This document shows, in pieces, positions 58,645-64,000 of a stretch of 64,000 nucleotides of DNA. The position numbers and the translations under genes are program-made. Where the stretch lies: the NCBI GenBank assembly GCA_036522815.1, contig DATDFC010000041.1:7033-71032 (forward strand). Direction: 5' to 3'. The stretch comes from AG41 sp036522815 (lineage in GTDB: Bacteria; Gemmatimonadota; Gemmatimonadetes; Gemmatimonadales; GWC2-71-9). The notes beneath the pieces were generated by a model. It did no database searches, had not been told where the DNA came from, and saw only the letters and a list, made by a program, of their open reading frames with translations. Each line of letters starts with the position of its first letter. The stretch's first letter is position 1.

Positions 58645-61053
58645 CCGCAGCGTGGCGGGTTCGAGCCCGTCAGCTTGCGCCGTCAGCGTCGCCGTCCCCG
58701 CTCGGTCGCCCGCGCGCACGATGACCAGCGCCTTGCCGTTGAACAACAGCACGCGGTCGCTTTGGAACGGCGCATGGCTGATCTGGTTTCCGTTGTCGAC
58801 TCCCGCGATGCGCGCATCTCCTGCAAGACGGAAGCGTATCAATGGCTCCGCCGTCGGGACGGGAACGCCCGCTGAGTCTTCCACGGTCACCGTGACGAAC
58901 GACAAGTCGCTGCCATCGGCGTGGATCACCGCCCGGTCCGGCGTCAGCGCCAGCCGAGCGGTCGGCCCCGCGGTCTTGACCTGCTGTGTGGCCACCACCC
59001 GCCCGCCGGTGCGCGCGACGGCGCGCAGCGTTCCCGGTGCGTACGCGACCCGCCACATCAGATGTGAGACCTGCTCCGGCTTCCGCTTCACCCCGAGCGA
59101 AGCGCCGTTCAGGAACAGCTCGACCTCGTCGGCGTTCGTGTAGGCCCAGACGTCGATGGTCTGGCCGGGCGCCCAGTTCCAGTGCGGGAAGACGTGCAGC
59201 ATGGCTCGGCTCGTCCACACGCTCTGGTACAGGTAGTAGGGATCCTTGGGGAAGCCCGCGAGATCGGCGACGCCGAAATAAGAGCTGCGCGCGGGCCACT
59301 CGTACGGCGTGGGCTCGCCCAGGTAGTCGATCCCCTGCCAGATGAACATCCCCGAGAGGAATGGATAGCGCTCGAACAGCCGCAGCGACTCTTCGTGCAG
59401 CGAGCCCCAGAATGCCTTGCGGTCGTCGTAGGACGAGAGCCGGTAATCCTTGTTCGGCTGCGGTCCGCTGTCCTTCACGTAGGGGGTCGCATAGCTGGCG
59501 ACCGAGTCGGAGGGCTGCTCGTAGACCCCGCGGCTGTTGAGCGCCGACATCGCCTCGGTGATGATGAACTTTTGCCCCGGGAATGCTCGCGGAAAACTCG
59601 CCCACGCCTCGTGATGGTAGTTGTGGCCCAGCAGGTCGAGGGCGCCCGATTGCAGCACCGGATTCCCGGGACTGCCGTTGTTGTTCGCCGACGTGATGGG
59701 CCGCGTGGGGTCGAGGGCCCGCACGATCCCGGCGAGCTCGCGCGCGATCGGCGCGGCGGTGGAGTCGCCGTTGGTCCACTGCTCCATCACCTCGTTCCCG
59801 ATGCTCCACATGAAGACGCTCGCGTGGTTGCGGTCGCGCCGCACCATGTCCGACAGGTCGCGCACGTGCCACGCGTCCCAGTCCAGGTGGTAGTCGTACT
59901 TGGTCTTCTCCTTCTTCCACATGTCGAAGGCTTCGTCCAGCACGATGAAGCCCATGCGGTCGGTGAGATCGAGCAGCTCGGGGGCCGGCGGGTTATGGGA
60001 CGTGCGGAGCGCGTTGACGCCCATCGCCCGCATGATCTCGAGCTGGCGCTCGAGCGCGCGCGTGTTCACGGCGGCGCCCAGCGCCCCGAGATCATGGTGC
60101 AGGCACACACCCCGGATCTTCACATGCGTCCCGTTGAGGATGAACCCCTGCTCGGGATCGAACGTGAAGGTCCGCACGCCGAACGGTGTGGCGTAGTCGT
60201 CGCAGGGCCTCCCACCGCACACCACCCGCGACACGGCCCGGTACAAATACGGTCGCTCGACCGACCAGAGAATCGGCTTCCTGATGACCAGGTTCTGCGC
60301 GATTTCGCTGACGGAGTCGCCCGGCACGCGGGTCGCGCCGGATGCCGTCGCAACCACGTTGCCGGCCGCGTCGGAGATCAGCGTCCGCAGCGTGATCGAC
60401 TGGTCGGCCGGTGACGCGTTGCGCAGCGTCGTCCGGATCGTCACCCGGGCCGTAGCCGCAGTCACCTCCGGCGTAGTGACATAGGTCCCCCACTGGTCCA
60501 CATGCACGCGGTTCGTGGTCACCAGACGGACGTGCCGGTAGATACCGGAGCCCGAGTACCAACGGGAGTTAGGCTGCTGCGAGTTGTCCACCCGCACGGC
60601 GATCACGTTGCCCGCCGGGCCGTAGCGCAGGTGCGGCGTCAGCTGGTAGCTGAAGGAACTGTACCCGTACGGCCGTTTTCCCAGGTAGGTCCCGTTGATC
60701 CAGACTTCGCTGTTACGGTACACGCCGTCGAACTCGACGAACACCAGCTGGCCGCTGTCCCGCGTGGCTACCGAGAAGGCCTTACGGTACCAGCCGACTC
60801 CACCGGGCAGCGCCCCACCGCTCGCTCCGGCCGGGTTCGTGTCGCTGAACTCCCCCTCGATGCTCCAGTCGTGCGGCAGATCCAGGGTGCGCCAGCCGGC
60901 ATCGTCGAACGTCGGGTCCTGAGCCGCCGGGACGTCGCCCAGGTGGAATCGCCAGGCGCGGTCGAACGCGAGCGTGGCTCGCGGTCCCTGCGCCGCCGCT
61001 GTGAACGGGGCGACGAGCAGCGCGAGCAGGGTACCGCGACCGAGCCACTTCAC
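58630..61053 (-). CDS. GH2 beta-galactosidase-like glycosidase, exported
   Basis: This 807-residue protein has a signal peptide (about 1-22, ending AAAQG). The GH2 layout follows: sugar-binding jelly roll (about 30-190, DLPHDWSIEGEF and GGVGWYRKAF), an immunoglobulin-like domain, and a TIM barrel with VNALRTSHNPPAPELL, acid/base Glu421 in WSIGNEVME and nucleophile Glu500 in IITEAM. C-terminal beta domains complete it (about 620-807). Typical substrates are beta-galactosides, for example the beta-1,2-galactosyl side chains of xyloglucan. GTG 61053 overlaps the aldose epimerase stop (GTGA). It faces the sugar kinase gene with a 15-base convergent overlap. Confidence 0.93.
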   Translation of the reverse strand: MKWLGRGTLLALLVAPFTAAAQGPRATLAFDRAWRFHLGDVPAAQDPTFDDAGWRTLDLPHDWSIEGEFSDTNPAGASGGALPGGVGWYRKAFSVATRDSGQLVFVEFDGVYRNSEVWINGTYLGKRPYGYSSFSYQLTPHLRYGPAGNVIAVRVDNSQQPNSRWYSGSGIYRHVRLVTTNRVHVDQWGTYVTTPEVTAATARVTIRTTLRNASPADQSITLRTLISDAAGNVVATASGATRVPGDSVSEIAQNLVIRKPILWSVERPYLYRAVSRVVCGGRPCDDYATPFGVRTFTFDPEQGFILNGTHVKIRGVCLHHDLGALGAAVNTRALERQLEIMRAMGVNALRTSHNPPAPELLDLTDRMGFIVLDEAFDMWKKEKTKYDYHLDWDAWHVRDLSDMVRRDRNHASVFMWSIGNEVMEQWTNGDSTAAPIARELAGIVRALDPTRPITSANNNGSPGNPVLQSGALDLLGHNYHHEAWASFPRAFPGQKFIITEAMSALNSRGVYEQPSDSVASYATPYVKDSGPQPNKDYRLSSYDDRKAFWGSLHEESLRLFERYPFLSGMFIWQGIDYLGEPTPYEWPARSSYFGVADLAGFPKDPYYLYQSVWTSRAMLHVFPHWNWAPGQTIDVWAYTNADEVELFLNGASLGVKRKPEQVSHLMWRVAYAPGTLRAVARTGGRVVATQQVKTAGPTARLALTPDRAVIHADGSDLSFVTVTVEDSAGVPVPTAEPLIRFRLAGDARIAGVDNGNQISHAPFQSDRVLLFNGKALVIVRAGDRAGTATLTAQADGLEPATLRLRLQ

Positions 61054-62177
61054 GGCTGCAGCGTGAACCGGTAGATGGTGCGCGAGCGGTATTGCTCCCC
61101 CGGACGCAAGATCGTCGACGGGAACGCCGGCTTGTTGGGGGAGTCGGGAAAGTGCTGCGTCTCCATGGCGAACCCGGTGCGGCGCCCGTAGACGACGCCA
61201 TGCTTTCCCCGTAGCGTGCCGTCCAGGAAGTTGCCGGAGTAAAACTGCAGTCCCGGCTCCATGGTGGAGATCTCCATCACACGCCCGGTGGTAGGCTCGT
61301 ACACGCGCGCCGCGAGCGTCGGCTCGCCGTCTTTGCCGCCCTTGTTCAGCACGAAGTTGTGGTCATAGCCCGGACCGTAGCGCAGCTGCTGGTCGGCCTG
61401 ATCGATGCGGGCCCCGATGGCCGTGGGCGTACGGAAGTCGAACGGCGTTCCCGCGACGCTGCGGATCTCGCCCGTGGGAATCAACGTCGAGTCCACCGGG
61501 GTGAAGCGGTCGGCGTTGAGGGTCACCACGTGGCCCAGGATGTCGCCCCTGCCGTCGCCCGCCAGGTTGAAGTAGCTGTGCTGCGTGAGGTTCACGGGTG
61601 TGGCGCGGTCGGTGGTCGCGTGGTAGTCGAAGATCAGCTGGTTGCTATCGGTCAACGTGTACGTGACGGTGGCATGCAGCGTCCCGGGGTAGCCCTCCTC
61701 GCCGTCCGGGCTCGTGTACGTCAGGACCAGCCCCACCGAGTCCGCGTGCTGGAACGGCGCGGCCTTCCAGACCACCTTGTCGAAACCGCGCTTGCCGCCG
61801 TGCAGGTGATTGGGGCCGTTGTTGGTGGCGAGCGTATAGGTCCGGCCATCGAGCGTGAAACGGCCGCGGGCGATGCGGTTGCCGTAGCGACCGATGATGG
61901 CGCCGAAGTAGGGCGACCCCCGCTGATAGTCGGCCAGGGAATCGAAGCCGAGGACTATGTCGTCGAGCCGGCCGGTACGGTCCGGGACTCGGAGCGACAC
62001 GATGATGCCGCCGTAATCGAGGACCCTGACTTCCATCCCGTGGGCGTTCTTGAGGGTGTACACGCTCACGGCCTCCCCGCGATCGGTGGTGCCGAACGGC
62101 TGCGGAGCGGGCGCGCCACGGGCACATGCGGCGCTCCCCGCCAGGATGATGGACCAGCCCCGTACCGTGGACTTCAT
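61050..62177 (-). CDS. galM: Aldose 1-epimerase (galactose mutarotase), exported
   Basis: This 375-residue protein has an N-terminal lipoprotein-like signal (ILAGSAAC, cysteine near residue 18), so the enzyme is likely anchored in the periplasm. The GalM fold shows VLDYGGIIVSLRVPDRTG, GRYGNRIARGRFTLDG, NNGPNHLHGGKRGFDKVVW with the catalytic histidine, NLTQHSYFNLAG with the second histidine, and METQHFPDSPN near the end; the catalytic glutamate lies in the last third. It interconverts alpha and beta anomers of galactose or other aldoses released by the secreted GH2. It leads the operon with the GH2 gene; ATG 62177 is preferred over upstream starts. Confidence 0.93.
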   Translation of the reverse strand: MKSTVRGWSIILAGSAACARGAPAPQPFGTTDRGEAVSVYTLKNAHGMEVRVLDYGGIIVSLRVPDRTGRLDDIVLGFDSLADYQRGSPYFGAIIGRYGNRIARGRFTLDGRTYTLATNNGPNHLHGGKRGFDKVVWKAAPFQHADSVGLVLTYTSPDGEEGYPGTLHATVTYTLTDSNQLIFDYHATTDRATPVNLTQHSYFNLAGDGRGDILGHVVTLNADRFTPVDSTLIPTGEIRSVAGTPFDFRTPTAIGARIDQADQQLRYGPGYDHNFVLNKGGKDGEPTLAARVYEPTTGRVMEISTMEPGLQFYSGNFLDGTLRGKHGVVYGRRTGFAMETQHFPDSPNKPAFPSTILRPGEQYRSRTIYRFTLQP

Positions 62178-62243
62178 CGGGTGCGAAAGTGATACGCCCG
62201 CGGCCCGTGCGCTACCCCTCGGGGCAGAGCGTATTTTTGAGGC

Positions 62244-64000
62244 ATGCGCAAGCACCCCCTCTTCGCGATTGCGGTTGGAGTCACGTTGTTCGTTCCCTCT
62301 GGGTCCTCACCCCCTGACCCCCTCTCCGACGCGTGGTCCTCACCCCCTGTCCCCCTCTCCGCCATGCGGAGAGGGGGGACGGCGGAGAGTTCCCCCTCGC
62401 CCAAAGGGAGAGGGGGTCAGGGGGTGAGGACTTCCGAGCGGAAAGGGGGACAGGGGGTGAGGACAGGGGAGGACCAGGGGGCTGGGGGAATCCCCCTCGC
62501 CGAGCATCCCCGCCCCGACTTCCAGCGCGACCTGTGGCAGAACCTGAACGGGCCCTGGCAATTCCAGTTCGATGCCCCGGACTCAGGCGAGGCCCGCGGC
62601 TGGTCTCGCGGCGAGCTGCCCTCGTCGCGAACCATCGTCGTGCCCTTCCCGTGGGGCAGTCCTCTGTCCGGGGTGCCCGACAGCGCGGTGATCGCCTGGT
62701 ACGCCCGGTCGATCGCCGTGCCGGCGGCATGGACCGGGAAGCGCGTGTTCCTGGTGATCGGCGCGGCCGACTGGCGCACCACCGCCTGGCTCGACGGCCA
62801 GCAGCTGGGCACGCACGACGGCGGCTACATCCCGTTCGAGTTTGAGCTGACGCGATACCTGAAACCCGGGCAAGAGCACCGGCTCGTGCTGCGGATCGAC
62901 GACGCGCCCCGCGCCTTCAAGCTCGAAGGCAAGCAGGGCTACGGCAATGCACGCGGCATCTGGCAGACGCCCTACCTGGAAGCGCGTGGCCGCACTCCGC
63001 TCAGAACGCTGCACTTTTCACCCGACGTCGACCGCGGGCGCGTGGTGGTGGCGGCTCAGCTGCTCGAGCAGGCCGCGCGCGACCTCACGCTGACCCTGCG
63101 CTTCCGGAACGCCGAGCTCCCGGCCGTGAGCTGGCGGATTCCGAAGGGGACAGACCGCGTGACGTTCGACGTGCCGATCCCGCACGCTCGCTTGTGGTCG
63201 CTGGACGATCCGTTCCTCTACGACGTTGATGCCGCCGTGGGCGACGACCGGGTACGGAGCTACTTCGGAATGCGAAAGATCTCCGTCGTCGACCTCCCCG
63301 GAACGAACTACCGCTATGTCGCCCTCAACGGCCGACCGCTGTACCTGCAGCTCACGCTGGACCAGGCGTTCCACCCGGGCGGGTTCTATACGTATCCGAG
63401 CGACTCGTTCGTGCGCGCGGAGATCCTGCGCGCCAAGAGCATCGGTCTCACGGGGCTGCGCGAGCACGTCAAGGTCGAGGCGCCGCGTAAACTCTATTGG
63501 GCCGACCGGCTGGGGCTCTTGATCATGGCGGACGTCCCCAATTCGTGGGGCGAGCCCGACTCCGCCATGCGCCGCGAAGCGGAGTCGGCGCTCCGGGGCA
63601 TGGTGGCCCGCGATTACAACCACCCCGCCATCTTCGCGTGGGTGCTGTTCAACGAGACGTGGGGGCTGTTCACGAAGGTCGGGGGGAAACAGGTGTACCG
63701 TCCCGAGACGCAAAAATGGGTCGCGTCGGTGTACAGGACAGCGAAGGCCCTCGACCCCACGCGCCTCGTGGAAGACAACTCCCCCTGCTGCGGCCGGGGC
63801 CACACCGAGACCGACCTGAACTCGTGGCACTCCTACCTGCCGGGCTGGGCGTGGGAGGCGCACGACCGGATGGTGAGCGACAGCACCTATCCGGGCTCGC
63901 CGTGGAACTTCGAGTCCGGCTACCGCCAGGCGCGGCAACCCGACATCAACAGCGAGTTCGGCAACGTCTGGGGCTACGAGGGGAGCACGGGCGACGTCGA
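62244..64000 (+). CDS. GH2-like glycosidase, exported, cut by the right edge, with repeat-encoded N-terminal insertion
   Basis: The frame runs open from ATG 62244 to the window end (at least 585 residues). A signal peptide (about 1-19) is followed by about 60 residues, rich in Gly/Pro/Ser/Arg, encoded by tandem copies of repeat F. Then the GH2 jelly roll begins (DFQRDLWQNLNGPWQFQFD, about 94 on), and the barrel has HPAIFAWVLFNETWGLF with acid/base Glu471 and INSEFGNVWGYEG with nucleophile Glu571. Family-level substrate cannot be assigned; beta-glucuronidase or beta-galactosidase activity is possible. The repeat insertion does not interrupt the frame and lies after the signal peptide, so the mature enzyme would carry a low-complexity N-terminal leader unless a downstream start is used. 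Confidence 0.85.
   Translation, partial: MRKHPLFAIAVGVTLFVPSGSSPPDPLSDAWSSPPVPLSAMRRGGTAESSPSPKGRGGQGVRTSERKGGQGVRTGEDQGAGGIPLAEHPRPDFQRDLWQNLNGPWQFQFDAPDSGEARGWSRGELPSSRTIVVPFPWGSPLSGVPDSAVIAWYARSIAVPAAWTGKRVFLVIGAADWRTTAWLDGQQLGTHDGGYIPFEFELTRYLKPGQEHRLVLRIDDAPRAFKLEGKQGYGNARGIWQTPYLEARGRTPLRTLHFSPDVDRGRVVVAAQLLEQAARDLTLTLRFRNAELPAVSWRIPKGTDRVTFDVPIPHARLWSLDDPFLYDVDAAVGDDRVRSYFGMRKISVVDLPGTNYRYVALNGRPLYLQLTLDQAFHPGGFYTYPSDSFVRAEILRAKSIGLTGLREHVKVEAPRKLYWADRLGLLIMADVPNSWGEPDSAMRREAESALRGMVARDYNHPAIFAWVLFNETWGLFTKVGGKQVYRPETQKWVASVYRTAKALDPTRLVEDNSPCCGRGHTETDLNSWHSYLPGWAWEAHDRMVSDSTYPGSPWNFESGYRQARQPDINSEFGNVWGYEGSTGDV
62302..62490. repeat. Short-word repeat family F, multi-copy array in frame at a GH2 N-terminus
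   Basis: About 190 bases are made of CCTCACCCCCTGACCCCCTCTCC-like words in one orientation (from 62304). Their complements (GGAGAGGGGG, CAGGGGGTGAGGAC) follow in the other orientation, together with a perfect CTCTCCGC-CAT-GCGGAGAG hairpin (62356-62374). At least five word copies occur. The array is translated continuously as part of the GH2 precursor. Confidence 0.8.

Noticed and set aside
62302..62490. Treating the repeat-filled start of the GH2 gene as intergenic with a later start
   Set aside because: The frame from ATG 62244 is continuous, gives a good signal peptide, and no downstream start offers one; kept as coding with reduced confidence.
1..64000. tRNA, rRNA, transposase or integrase genes
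   Set aside because: Nothing resembling a cloverleaf, rRNA segment or recombinase domain was seen on either strand.

Overview
The window is a very GC-rich, densely packed bacterial stretch that is almost entirely devoted to carbohydrate capture and breakdown. Three SusC/SusD outer-membrane pairs, an ECF sigma/FecR switch, Tat- and Sec-exported glycosidases and high GC together suggest a Gemmatimonadota-like (or similar high-GC, SusCD-bearing) soil bacterium. This is inference; there is no rRNA or marker gene to confirm it. Genes are packed very tightly: about twenty junctions use ATGA, GTGA or TTGA stop/start overlaps, implying translational coupling.

Layout. (1) 1-4617, + strand: mixed housekeeping run (DinB-like fragment, holin-4_2-like and DUF423 membrane proteins, M24 peptidase, D-threonine aldolase-like enzyme, two small membrane proteins, DUF2914), ending at a hairpin shared with (2) 4676-6327, - strand: an unusual pair of a DUF4384 protein and a lipoprotein that is only a TonB plug domain. 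(3) 6518-18283, - strand: ECF sigma factor, FecR anti-sigma, STN-bearing SusC2 and SusD2, then a second SusC1/SusD1 pair with its own leader containing a perfect CRP-type palindrome. (4) 18409-34648, + strand: a catabolic supercluster. First hexuronate enzymes (UxaB-like, KDPG aldolase, KDG kinase, UxuA), a Gfo/Idh/MocA oxidoreductase and an RbsC-like permease. Then every step of the non-phosphorylative L-fucose pathway (fuconolactonase-like amidohydrolase, two SDRs, FAH hydrolase, L-fuconate dehydratase), an exported GH29 alpha-L-fucosidase, a zinc alcohol dehydrogenase, and the binding protein and ATPase of the ABC importer. (5) 34777-43900, + strand: SusC3/SusD3, a gluconate-dehydrogenase-type small subunit plus GMC flavoprotein, and a heparinase II/III-like lyase. 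(6) 43903-48171, - strand: GH127-like enzyme and an SSS-family sodium/sugar symporter. (7) 48259-50034, + strand: exported TIM-barrel hydrolase of unrecognised family. (8) 50029-55104, - strand: xylose isomerase, xylulokinase and GH31. (9) 55153-58644, + strand: GalT, an inositol-monophosphatase-like protein and a GHMP sugar kinase that looks like L-arabinokinase. (10) 58630-62177, - strand: GH2 and a secreted aldose epimerase. (11) 62244 to the right edge, + strand: a truncated GH2-like enzyme.

Working model: oligosaccharides rich in fucose, galactose, xylose, arabinose and uronic acid (fucosylated xyloglucan or pectin side chains are good candidates) are captured by SusCD, trimmed in the periplasm, imported by an RbsABC-type ABC system and an SSS symporter, and oxidised.

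The most unusual signal is at the DNA level. At least six families of short-word, often inverted, repeats sit exactly at gene junctions and, in several places, are translated in frame. They form the C-terminus of one protein and the N-terminus of the next, an ABC-ATPase linker, an internal loop of an amidohydrolase, a GH29 tail and a post-signal-peptide segment of about 60 residues in a GH2 enzyme.
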